Below, piece by piece: positions 6,945-13,298 of a DNA stretch of 13,432 bases. The translations under genes were made by a program, and so were the position numbers. The number at the start of each line of letters is the position of its first letter. Positions within the stretch are counted from its first letter, which is position 1. The notes below the pieces were generated by a model. That model was not told the DNA's origin. It made no database searches and saw only the letters and a list, made by a program, of their open reading frames with translations. Source of the stretch: Actinomycetes bacterium (lineage in GTDB: Bacteria; Actinomycetota; Acidimicrobiia; Acidimicrobiales; RAAP-2); assembly GCA_021791615.1 (NCBI GenBank), contig JAJYWG010000398.1, positions 1-13,432 on the forward strand, in the 5' to 3' direction.

Positions 6945-7679
6945 CTAATCGAGAGCCATTGCGTCGATTGCGAAATCCCGCAGGAGTCCCGACCGGCCCG
7001 ACGAGGTGATTCGAACCACACGTCGCTCTCCACGCTCCAGCCAGCCGAGCTCGACCAGGCGATCAAAGAGGGCTGCGCCAAGCTGACCGCCGAGGTGGGG
7101 GCGCTGTTCGCTCCAATCGAGACAGTACCGCACCATCGGGCGCTGCCGTGACGGCGTCACCATCACGCCCAGGTCTGCAAGGCGCTCGCGGCCCTCGGGG
7201 GTGAGACTGTAGCGCAGGGATCGCCCCGCGCCGACAATGGGGTCGGCCGTCCCGTTTGGATCGCCCTCAATGCGGATAAACCCGCTTTCCACCAGAGAAT
7301 CGGCCAAGGCGACTCCGAGCTTGCCTGCCAAGTGGTCATAACAAGAGCGTGCCCGGCGGATCGCATCGGAATGCATGCTCTGGCGCAACGACCGGATCGG
7401 CGGAGATGGGGCAAGGCGGGTGAGGGCTTCCACGGCGTCGGCCACCTCGGGACCAGCGAGACGAAAGTAGCGGTAGCGGCCCGAGGCTTCAACCTTGATG
7501 AGACCGCCGTCAACCAGGCGGGACAGGTGTCCCGAAACCGTAGATGGTGCGACTCCGGCTTCGGCCGCCAGGGTACTCGCCGCGAGCGCTCTTCCGTCGA
7601 GAAGGGCCACGAGCACCGCCGCACGGGCGGATTCGCCCATCAAGGCGGCTACAGCTGCGATATTGGGATTTCCCGACAC
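6945..7679 (-). CDS. ArsR-type winged-helix regulator with extended C-terminal domain
   Basis: A 244-residue DNA-binding regulator. Residues 1-90 form an ArsR/SmtB winged helix (LMGESARAAVLVALLDGRAL, recognition helix region VAPSTVSGHLSRLVDGGLIK, wing VEASGRYRYFRLAG). The C-terminal part, absent in short ArsR proteins, contains RSCYDHLAG (C113, H116) and CLDWSEQRPHLGGQLGAALF (C186, H195), two blocks conserved in this longer actinobacterial/proteobacterial subgroup whose ligand I do not know. The start is GTG 7679 (MSGNPNIAAVAALMG fits the usual N-terminus); the ribosome site is weak. An inverted repeat at 7701-7724 lies just upstream and may be its operator. The gene is tail-to-tail with the MDMPI gene, so it need not regulate it. 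It appears intact. Confidence 0.85.
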   Translation of the reverse strand: MSGNPNIAAVAALMGESARAAVLVALLDGRALAASTLAAEAGVAPSTVSGHLSRLVDGGLIKVEASGRYRYFRLAGPEVADAVEALTRLAPSPPIRSLRQSMHSDAIRRARSCYDHLAGKLGVALADSLVESGFIRIEGDPNGTADPIVGAGRSLRYSLTPEGRERLADLGVMVTPSRQRPMVRYCLDWSEQRPHLGGQLGAALFDRLVELGWLERGERRVVRITSSGRSGLLRDFAIDAMALD

Positions 7680-7700
7680 ATCACCAACACTAGATCAACG

Positions 7701-7724
7701 ACGCTTCGAGGAATACCGAAGTGT
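7701..7724. promoter_or_regulatory. Inverted repeat upstream of ArsR-type gene, candidate operator
   Basis: ACGCTTCG at 7701-7708 and CGAAGTGT at 7717-7724 are inverse copies with one mismatch, separated by eight bases. The site is 21-45 bases upstream of the GTG start of the minus-strand regulator, where an autoregulatory operator would be expected. No promoter boxes are clear. Confidence 0.4.
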
Positions 7725-7814
7725 TGTGTGGGGAATCCGAGGACTGGGCCACCCGATGTGTCAACATTGTTCTTGGCACTTGGTCACTGCCGCCGTGGCA
7801 CGCGACGGACGGGT

Positions 7815-8761
7815 TCACTCGTACGGGTACCGTCTTCGAGGGCTGGCAAGGTGGCACTCCAGGTCCGTGAAGGCAGCGATTATGTCGGGAGCCTCCAACA
7901 CTAGGTTCCGGCGGCCGAGGGTCACCTGCTTCAATATCCCCGCACCGACCAGGCGCAAGGTCGCCTCGTTCGTCTGGATGAAGTTCCGGAAGATCATCTC
8001 GGCTGCGCTATTGACCGCGCCAGGGGCAGCGCCGTGGAGAGCACGGAGGAGGAGGTCGGCTGCCAAGCGGCCACGGACGCGGCCAAGGCGCTCCCGCCAC
8101 GACGCTTCGATGCCACGTGCGCGCTCCTCGAATCTCGAAGCATCATGGACCGCCCGCTTGCTGGCAGTGGCGAATCGCCCGAACCAGAGCTTCATTCCTT
8201 CGCTGGCTTCCTTGCCAGATCCCGATCCCCGGTATCGGGTGGCTGCGAGACCCTCGACGTAGTCCTGCGCCCAGGTTGCAAGGACGAGCTAGACCAGGGG
8301 AAGGACATGGGGGCCAGGCCCCGACGTCGGAAGACGAGGTGCACAAGGGTTCGGCCCGTCCGACCATTGCCTTCCACGAAGGGGCGGATCGTCTCGAACT
8401 GAGCATGTGCGACGGCTGCCTGGCCGACAGCGGGCGGCACGTCTTGGTTGGAGAAAGCGGCGAGGTCAGCGGCGATATCGGCGACAAACTCCGGCGGTGG
8501 GGGGACAAAGGCGGTAGCACAGGGCTTGTACTTGCTGCCCAGCATCCAGTTCTGTTGGTCACGGAGCTTCTCGCCGTGGCGCTCCAGCCGCGTCTTGGCA
8601 AGGAGGCGTTGGCGGATGTCCAGCACCAGCTTCACCGTGATGAGGTCGCCCGCATTGATGTGCTCGACGGCGAAGACCATGGCATGGATGTTCCCGGGCA
8701 CTTCGACCGCAGTGACATCGTTGAACCGCCGCTGCTGGACAAGGTCGAGCCGCGTGGTCAA
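7815..8761 (-). pseudogene. Fic-family gene, 5'-truncated and frameshifted
   Basis: Fic proteins transfer AMP or related groups to target proteins through an HPFx(D/E)GNGRxxR loop. Reading from 8761: FNDVTAVEVPGNIHAMVFAV, DQQNWMLGSKY, FVPPPPEFV and then HAQFETIRPFVEGNGRTGR. The His normally just before PF is Arg (CGC at 8386-8384), so the catalytic base is lost. After RRRGLAP a shift at about 8290-8312 moves to the frame LVLATWAQDYVEGLAATRYR, EGMKLWFGRFATASKRAV and on to YPYE and the stop at 7815. The usual N-terminal hundred or so residues, including the SRIEG-type inhibitory segment, are missing: the homology begins within about 40 bases of the methyltransferase stop, and the only start is a TTG overlapping that stop. 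Three independent lesions (truncation, frameshift, lost His) make this a clear pseudogene. Confidence 0.9.
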
Positions 8762-9432
8762 TCAGTGCCAGCGCTCTCCCGCTGGGCAGCGAGTGCGACG
8801 AAGCCGGCTCCGCTGACCGTATCTTCGCGTACCGGTTCGGCAACGGGCTGGTCATTCGGCGCCTGGAACAGGGTCGAGCGAGCCCCGACAAGCCTGAAGC
8901 CAGCCAAAGCAAGCATGAGGCGGTGCTCGGCCAGGGTCTGGAAGCGAGCATGGCTGTAGAAGGGATGGCCGGTGCGCCCCTTCTCTTGATACAAGCGGCC
9001 CCAGCCGCTGTCGAGTGGGACGAGGCCGACCACGAGACGACCGCCGGGCCGAAGGACGCGGCCCACTTCGGCGAGCACGCCTGCGGGGTTCTCGACGAAG
9101 CAGAGTGTGACGATGAGGGCAACCGCGCCGAAGGTGCTGTCGGCAAATGGGAGTTGGCTGCCCACACCGCGCAGCACGCGGACGCCTCGCGCCCTGGCGA
9201 GGCGCAGTGGCGCCTCCACGGGATCGAGGCCGACCTCGATGCCGAGTGCGGCGGCAAAGCGCCCCGAGCCGACCCCGACCTCGAGCCGTGGGCCGGCCGT
9301 CCCGGCGAGCAGTGGCCGCAGGGCGCCCAGCTCAAGGTCGAACAGCACCCGTCCGGACGCCGTGTCGTACCAGGCATCGTAGCGATCGGCGAGATCGTCG
9401 AAGGCCTGCGCGGCCCAGTTGGCTTTAGTCAC
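8758..9432 (-). CDS. Class I SAM-dependent methyltransferase
   Basis: A 224-residue soluble enzyme. The Rossmann-type SAM-binding motif LEVGVGSGRFAAALG is at about 50-64, the acidic ribose-binding residue in VGLDPVEAPL (D70), motif II around LPFADSTFGAVALIVTLCFV, and motif III in VLRPGGRLVVGLVPLD, followed by YQEKGRTGHPFYSHARF. GTG 9432 is preferred over ATG 9480 because GGGAGG (9446-9441, minus strand) lies eight bases before it, whereas ATG 9480 has no ribosome site and would leave no room for a promoter. The gene is divergent from the ArsR-rhodanese operon with a 62-base shared region, so co-regulation with sulfane-sulfur sensing is plausible. The methyl acceptor is unknown; a thiol or sulfide acceptor would suit the context but no sequence feature proves it. 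The 3' end abuts the fic remnant. Confidence 0.88.
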   Translation of the reverse strand: MTKANWAAQAFDDLADRYDAWYDTASGRVLFDLELGALRPLLAGTAGPRLEVGVGSGRFAAALGIEVGLDPVEAPLRLARARGVRVLRGVGSQLPFADSTFGAVALIVTLCFVENPAGVLAEVGRVLRPGGRLVVGLVPLDSGWGRLYQEKGRTGHPFYSHARFQTLAEHRLMLALAGFRLVGARSTLFQAPNDQPVAEPVREDTVSGAGFVALAAQRESAGTD

Positions 9433-9475
9433 ACGTCGATCCTCCCAGCCGCTCGGCGCACTCGATTTGTTTGCG

Positions 9476-9498
9476 ACCATTATTCTATGGATCTATGG
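9476..9498. promoter_or_regulatory. Candidate divergent promoter/operator, methyltransferase - ArsR-rhodanese
   Basis: CTATGG occurs twice, at 9485-9490 and 9493-9498, eight bases apart, with an inverse CCAT at 9477-9480. Overlapping -10-like boxes face both ways: TATTCT at 9481-9486 (plus) and TAGAAT at 9487-9482 (minus), both fitting TAnnnT. On the plus strand the box is so close to ATG 9495 that the mRNA may be leaderless; no ribosome site is seen there. A binding site overlapping both -10s would let the ArsR-type protein repress both units. This is inference from spacing and repeats. Confidence 0.4.
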
Positions 9499-10244
9499 AG
9501 CATGATTCGGGACGCCGTGCCGATCTCTATGAGCAGCTGGCGCGGATCGGCAAGGTCGTGGTACACCCCAAGCGGATCGAGCTGCTCGACCTGCTCTGCC
9601 AGGCCGAGCGCAGCGTCGAGGCGCTCGCGGCCGCCACCGGACTGAAGGTCACGACGGCCTCGGCGCATCTGCAGGTAATGCGTCAAGCCCGCCTCGTCAC
9701 GACCCGGCGCGAGGGGACGCGCATCTACTACCGGGCTGCGGGCGAGGAGGTCTGCCGCTTCGTCGGCGCTCTCAACGATCTTGCCCGGGTGCGCCTGGCC
9801 GAGGTCGACCAGATACTCCGCTCACTTGGGACGGATGCGGCGGGAACGGAACGGGTCAGCCGGCACGAACTGCTCGCACGCGTGGAGGCCGGGGAGGTGG
9901 TGGTGCTCGATGTACGGCCCGAGGAGGAGTACGCGGCAGGCCACATCCCCGGGGCCTGCTCGCTCCCCCTCGAGCACCTCGAGGCGCGCCTCGAGGAGCT
10001 CGACCCCGATCTTGAAGTCGTGGCCTATTGCCGCGGGCCGCTCTGCCTCCTGGCCCCGGAAGCGGTAACGCTGCTACGGGCGCGGGGGCGCCGGGCTCGC
10101 TGCCTGGAGGATGGGCTGCCGGAGTGGCGCCAGGCCGGCCTCCCGGTCGAGGCCGGTAGCAAGAAGGACTCGGCACAGGACCCCAACACCTGCGGCGCGG
10201 CCCGCGACCGGCGAACATTGCAGACGAACGGTCAGAGACCATGA
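9495..10244 (+). CDS. ArsR-type regulator fused to a rhodanese domain
   Basis: A 249-residue protein. Residues 8-110 are an ArsR winged helix (RIGKVVVHPKRIELLDLLCQ, AATGLKVTTASAHLQVMRQA recognition region, wing REGTRIYYRAAGEEVCRFV). Residues 122-218 are a rhodanese domain (VVLDVRPEEEYAAGHIPGA, active loop YCRGPLCLLAPEA with the sulfur-carrying C179, then GLPEWRQAGLPV). Rhodanese domains carry a persulfide on this Cys, so the fusion probably senses or relays sulfane sulfur. C35 and C87 in the DNA-binding part recall the Cys pair of persulfide sensors such as SqrR/BigR, but their positions are only roughly comparable. ATG 9495 is chosen because upstream starts add residues unlike the family. 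It is first gene of the sulfur operon and its stop overlaps the desulfurase start (ATGA). The C-terminal tail of about 30 residues is low-complexity. It looks intact. Confidence 0.92.
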   Translation: MEHDSGRRADLYEQLARIGKVVVHPKRIELLDLLCQAERSVEALAAATGLKVTTASAHLQVMRQARLVTTRREGTRIYYRAAGEEVCRFVGALNDLARVRLAEVDQILRSLGTDAAGTERVSRHELLARVEAGEVVVLDVRPEEEYAAGHIPGACSLPLEHLEARLEELDPDLEVVAYCRGPLCLLAPEAVTLLRARGRRARCLEDGLPEWRQAGLPVEAGSKKDSAQDPNTCGAARDRRTLQTNGQRP

Positions 10245-11440
10245 CGAGCGAGGTGCGCTCTGCCTTGATCTACCTCGACCACAACGCCACCACCCCGGTC
10301 GCGCCCGAAGTGGCCGATGCCATGGAGCCCTACCTGCGGGCCGAGTTCGGGAACCCCTCCAGCGATCATGCGCTCGGACGGCGGGCCCGCCAGGCTGTCG
10401 AGGAGGCGCGAGCACACCTCGGGGCCCTGATCGGCTCGGATCCGGAGGAGGTCGTCTTCACCTCGGGCGGCACGGAGTCCAACAACCTCGCCATCCGCGG
10501 CGTAGCGGCGAAGGCACGGACAGGGCGGCACCGCATCGTCACCTCGAGCGTCGAGCACCCGGCGACCACCGCCCCCTTGGCGCTCCTCGAGGCATCCGGC
10601 TGGGGTGTCACGCGAGCCCCGGTCGCTGCCTCAGGCCTGCTCGATCTCGGCGCCGCTCAGGCCGCTATCGGTGAAGACGTGGCGCTTCTGACCGTGATGG
10701 CCGCCCAGAACGAGACCGGCGCGCTCTTGCCCGTGGCGGAGCTTGCCGTCGCGGCCCACGCAAACGGGGCGCTCGTCCACAGCGACGCAGCCCAGGCGAT
10801 CGGCAAGATTCCCGTCTCGGTCGAGGACCTCGGGGTGGACCTGCTGTCGATCGCCGGGCACAAGTTCTATGGTCCAAAGGGCATTGGCGCCCTCTACGTC
10901 CGCCACGGCACTCCCCTCTCGCCGCTCGTCCTCGGGGCCGGCCAAGAAGGCGGCCTCCGGCCGGGGACCGAGAACGTGGCGGGCATCGTCGGCCTTGGGG
11001 AGGCCGCCCGGCTGGCCAAGGAGCACCTCACAACCGATGCCCGTCGCATCGCCGGACTGCGGGATGGACTGTGGGCGGCGCTCTCGGCCAGGGTGCCCGG
11101 CATCGCTTGCCACACCCCTGCCGGGGCCTGCTTGCCCAACACGCTCCTCGTCTCCTTCCCCGGCGTGCTCGGCGCGGACCTGCTCACCCGGATCCCCCGG
11201 CTCGCGGCGTCCACCGGGTCGGCCTGCCACGCCGGTCGGCACACCCCCAACGCCACCCTCCTGGCCATGGGCATCGAGCCGCAGGTGGCACTCGGGGCCG
11301 TGCGGCTCTCGCTCGGCCGCCAAACGAGCCGGGCCGATATCGATGCAGCAGCCGACCTCTTGGTCGGGGCATTGAAGACCCCGGTAGCCGCTACGCCGTC
11401 ACCCACAACTCTCCCGACAAGCAAAGGAACCCCCCGATGA
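10241..11440 (+). CDS. Cysteine desulfurase, NifS/IscS-like
   Basis: A 399-residue PLP enzyme that converts L-cysteine to alanine and an enzyme-bound persulfide. YLDHNATTPVAPEV at 11-24, SGGTESNNLAIRG at 75-87, SVEHPA with H105, QNETGALLPV (N157), HSDAAQAIGKIPV with D182, and SIAGHKFYGPKGIGALYVR with the PLP lysine K208 are all present. The catalytic Cys is C329 in STGSACHAGRHTPN, followed by the SLGRQTSRADID region. Length is normal, with a short Pro/Thr-rich tail. ATG 10241 overlaps the regulator's stop by four bases, and its own stop overlaps the DsrE start the same way, so it is translationally coupled. No Fe-S scaffold gene (iscU/sufU) lies nearby, which argues for persulfide supply to the neighbouring DsrE/rhodanese/SQR proteins rather than general cluster assembly; that is inference. 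The exact IscS/NifS subgroup is not assigned. Confidence 0.93.
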   Translation: MTSEVRSALIYLDHNATTPVAPEVADAMEPYLRAEFGNPSSDHALGRRARQAVEEARAHLGALIGSDPEEVVFTSGGTESNNLAIRGVAAKARTGRHRIVTSSVEHPATTAPLALLEASGWGVTRAPVAASGLLDLGAAQAAIGEDVALLTVMAAQNETGALLPVAELAVAAHANGALVHSDAAQAIGKIPVSVEDLGVDLLSIAGHKFYGPKGIGALYVRHGTPLSPLVLGAGQEGGLRPGTENVAGIVGLGEAARLAKEHLTTDARRIAGLRDGLWAALSARVPGIACHTPAGACLPNTLLVSFPGVLGADLLTRIPRLAASTGSACHAGRHTPNATLLAMGIEPQVALGAVRLSLGRQTSRADIDAAADLLVGALKTPVAATPSPTTLPTSKGTPR

Positions 11441-11787
11441 AGATCCTTTTGATCTTGAACGACCCGCCCTATGGCACCGAACGCTCCTACAACGGCCTGC
11501 GTCTCGCCGGCGCGCTCTCCAAGCGCGAGGGTGTCGAGGTGCGGGTGTTCCTCTTCGGCGACGCCGTCGGCTGTGCGATCGGAAACCAAAAGGTCCCCGA
11601 GGGCTACTACCACCTCGACCGCATGGTCACCTCGGTCCTCCGCCACGGCGGGGAGATCGGCTGCTGCGGCACCTGCATGGACGCCCGGGGGCTCACCGAC
11701 GAGCTGCTCGTAGCAGGTGTCCGCCGCTCCACCCTGGAGGAGGCGGCCGACTGGTCGATCTGGGCCGACAAGGTGGTGACCTTCTGA
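11437..11787 (+). CDS. DsrE-family small sulfur-carrier protein
   Basis: A 116-residue cytoplasmic protein of the DsrE/DsrF-like fold. MKILLILNDPPYGTERSYNG (1-20) is the typical first strand and loop, followed by GVEVRVFLFGDAVGCAIGNQ and then GGEIGCCGTCMDARGL, which holds C76, C77 and C80 in the place where DsrE-type proteins carry the sulfur-accepting Cys. C46 is an additional Cys. Family members accept persulfide from rhodanese or desulfurase donors and pass it on. ATG 11437 overlaps the desulfurase stop, with AAAGGA about eight bases upstream. Its TGA overlaps the ATG of the following flavoprotein by one base. Within the operon it is the natural shuttle between desulfurase and SQR-like protein, but the direction of flow is not shown by sequence. 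An upstream extension in the same frame back to about 11071 is antigenic shadow of the desulfurase and is excluded. Confidence 0.9.
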   Translation: MKILLILNDPPYGTERSYNGLRLAGALSKREGVEVRVFLFGDAVGCAIGNQKVPEGYYHLDRMVTSVLRHGGEIGCCGTCMDARGLTDELLVAGVRRSTLEEAADWSIWADKVVTF

Positions 11788-13004
11788 TGGGCCGGACACG
11801 CATCGTCATCCTCGGCGGCTCCTTCGGCGGGCTGACCACCGCCTACGAGCTGCGCCGGCGTCTCGCTCCCGAGCGCGCCGAGATCACCCTTGTCGCCAGT
11901 GATGACCACTTCCGCTTCGTCCCCTCCTACCCGTGGGTCGCGATGGGCCGGCGGCGCCTCGAGCAGATCTCCTTCCCGCTGGCCGCCCCACTGGCCGCGA
12001 AGAAGGTCCGCTTCGCGAACGAGACGGTCACCCACGTCGACACCGGTGCCAAGGTGGTAACGACCGAGGCGGGCGAGCACCCCTACGACTTCCTCGTGGT
12101 CGCCACCGGGCACCGCAGCGCGAACGAGGCGGTGCCGGGCCTCGGGCCCTTCGACGGGCCCGGGCACTCGCCGATGTCGGCGCCGGAGACCGAGGAGCTC
12201 GGCCGGGCGATCCAGCGGGTACTGGCCGAGCCGGGACCGGTGGTTATCGGTGCCGCGCCCGGGGCGAGCTGCATCGGTCCGGTCTACGAACTCGCCTTCG
12301 AGCTCGACCACCTGCTGCGCCGCCGCGGGCTTCGCCACCGGGTCCCGATGACGCTCCTCACCCCGGAGCCCTTCCTCGGCCACATGGGCATGGGCGGTGC
12401 CGGCACTATCCGCCAGCTCCTCGAGGGAGCCCTCGAGGAGCGGGACATCACCTACCGCACCAGTGTCGCGATCACCAGGATCACCGAGGGCTCGGTCGAG
12501 GCAGCCGGTGCCGGGGAGACCCCCTCGGTCTGTTCGATAGTCATCCCGCCGCTTGCCGGGGTGGCGGCGGTGGCCTCGAGTGAAGGGATGTCGAACCCGA
12601 AGGGCTTTATCCCCGTCGACGACCACTACCGTCACCAGACAGCCGATGGCGTCTACGCGGTCGGGGTCGCGGTTGCCCTACCCCCGGTCGGGGAGACCCC
12701 GGTTCCGGTCAACTTCCCGAAGACCGGCCACATGACCGAGCAGATGGCCCGCATCGCCGCCGCCGACCTCGCCGCGCGACTCGAGGGCCGGGAAGCCCCC
12801 ACCGCCGAGCTGTCGGCCCGCTGCATCCTTGACATGGGTGATCGGGCCGCCTACCTGGCCGTAGACCCCGTCCGCCCGCCGCGTAACGAGATCCCGACAG
12901 TTTCCGAGGGACGCCGGTGGCTTTACGCCAAACAGGCCTTCGAGCACGCCTATCTCTTCTCCGCCCGGCACGGTCGGAGGATGCCGACCGCGCTCGGCTG
13001 GTGA
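11787..13004 (+). CDS. Sulfide:quinone oxidoreductase-like FAD flavoprotein
   Basis: A 405-residue FAD enzyme of the SQR/flavocytochrome-c sulfide dehydrogenase group, which oxidises sulfide to protein-bound polysulfide and passes electrons to quinone at the membrane face. Seen: the N-terminal dinucleotide motif IVILGGSFGGLTTAYELRRR (6-25), the FRFVPSYPWVAMG segment, VVATGHR closing the first FAD half, PGASCIGPVYELAFELDHLL with C162, the IPP segment after C249, a second FAD motif around GVYAVGVAV, the quinone-site-like FPKTGHMTEQM (310-320), and SARCILDMGD with C346. C162 and C346 match the spacing of the two Cys that bridge sulfur in SQRs (about 160 and 350). No membrane helix is present; SQRs are monotopic. 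ATG 11787 shares a base with the DsrE stop, and AGGTGG lies ten bases before. It is the last gene of the operon. The precise SQR type is not determined; a role in sulfide detoxification or oxidation fits. Confidence 0.9.
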   Translation: MGRTRIVILGGSFGGLTTAYELRRRLAPERAEITLVASDDHFRFVPSYPWVAMGRRRLEQISFPLAAPLAAKKVRFANETVTHVDTGAKVVTTEAGEHPYDFLVVATGHRSANEAVPGLGPFDGPGHSPMSAPETEELGRAIQRVLAEPGPVVIGAAPGASCIGPVYELAFELDHLLRRRGLRHRVPMTLLTPEPFLGHMGMGGAGTIRQLLEGALEERDITYRTSVAITRITEGSVEAAGAGETPSVCSIVIPPLAGVAAVASSEGMSNPKGFIPVDDHYRHQTADGVYAVGVAVALPPVGETPVPVNFPKTGHMTEQMARIAAADLAARLEGREAPTAELSARCILDMGDRAAYLAVDPVRPPRNEIPTVSEGRRWLYAKQAFEHAYLFSARHGRRMPTALGW

Positions 13005-13135
13005 CACCGGGCTCGTAGATCTACTTCTCGGCTCGCACCCGGTAAAGGCACTGCCGGCTCTGCGACGGGGGATCGCTTCCGCAGCAGGCGCTGCAACCAA
13101 CCGCCCCACCCATCCCGGATAGCGCCGCGTGAAAA

Positions 13136-13157
13136 ATTGTCTCGACTTTCGACACGG
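13136..13157 (+). repeat. Copy 2 of a 22-base direct repeat
   Basis: ATTGTCTCGACTTTCGACAC followed by GG, identical to 903-924 at 20 of 22 positions; both differences are C/T. It lies three bases before the 26-bp palindrome and about 140 bases before a transposase fragment. No palindrome accompanies the first copy, so the shared segment ends about there. Confidence 0.5.
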
Positions 13158-13159
13158 AG

Positions 13160-13185
13160 ACTTCGGACGAGCGCTCGTCCGAAGT
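13160..13185. repeat. Perfect 26-bp palindrome
   Basis: ACTTCGGACGAGC (13160-13172) is followed without spacer by its exact reverse complement GCTCGTCCGAAGT (13173-13185). It lies 155 bases after the sulfur operon. As RNA it would fold into an 11-bp stem with a GCGC loop, so it might help end the operon transcript, but there is no U-tract. As DNA it could be a dimeric-protein binding site or a mobile-element end. Confidence 0.7.
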
Positions 13186-13298
13186 ACCAGGGCTACTCCA
13201 CGCTCGACACATTCCGTCAGCCCGGAGATCGAAATCATCGATCAGCAGTGAATCCAGCTTCCCGTCGAACCAATGCACCGAGCGCGTCGTCCCCGGTC

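Larger units (their letters stand above)
13005..13298. other. Intergenic stretch after the sulfur operon
   Basis: No gene recognised. Minus-strand frames here (for example 13278-13021) give a Cys- and Ser-rich product unlike any family I know. The stretch holds a repeat copy at 13136-13157, a 26-bp palindrome at 13160-13185, and just after the SQR stop a weak inverted repeat (ACCGGG at 13006-13011, CCCGGT at 13038-13043) around an 8-base palindrome TAGATCTA. None of these is followed by a T-run, so a canonical terminator is not seen. Confidence 0.45.

Noticed and set aside
7007..7020. GGTTCGAATCA-like sequence on the minus strand, resembling a tRNA T-arm
   Set aside because: It encodes VVRIT within the ArsR-type gene, and no acceptor, D or anticodon stems can be drawn around it.
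10631..11323. Long minus-strand open frames opposite the desulfurase (also 10894-11799 and 11607-12635)
   Set aside because: These are typical antisense shadows in G+C-rich DNA. The plus-strand genes have clear catalytic motifs, while the shadows are Arg/Gly/Pro-rich with no recognisable domains.
13021..13278. 85-codon minus-strand frame with a Cys cluster (GCSACCG)
   Set aside because: It spans the palindrome and the 22-base repeat, has no recognisable domain, and no supporting ribosome site or neighbour.
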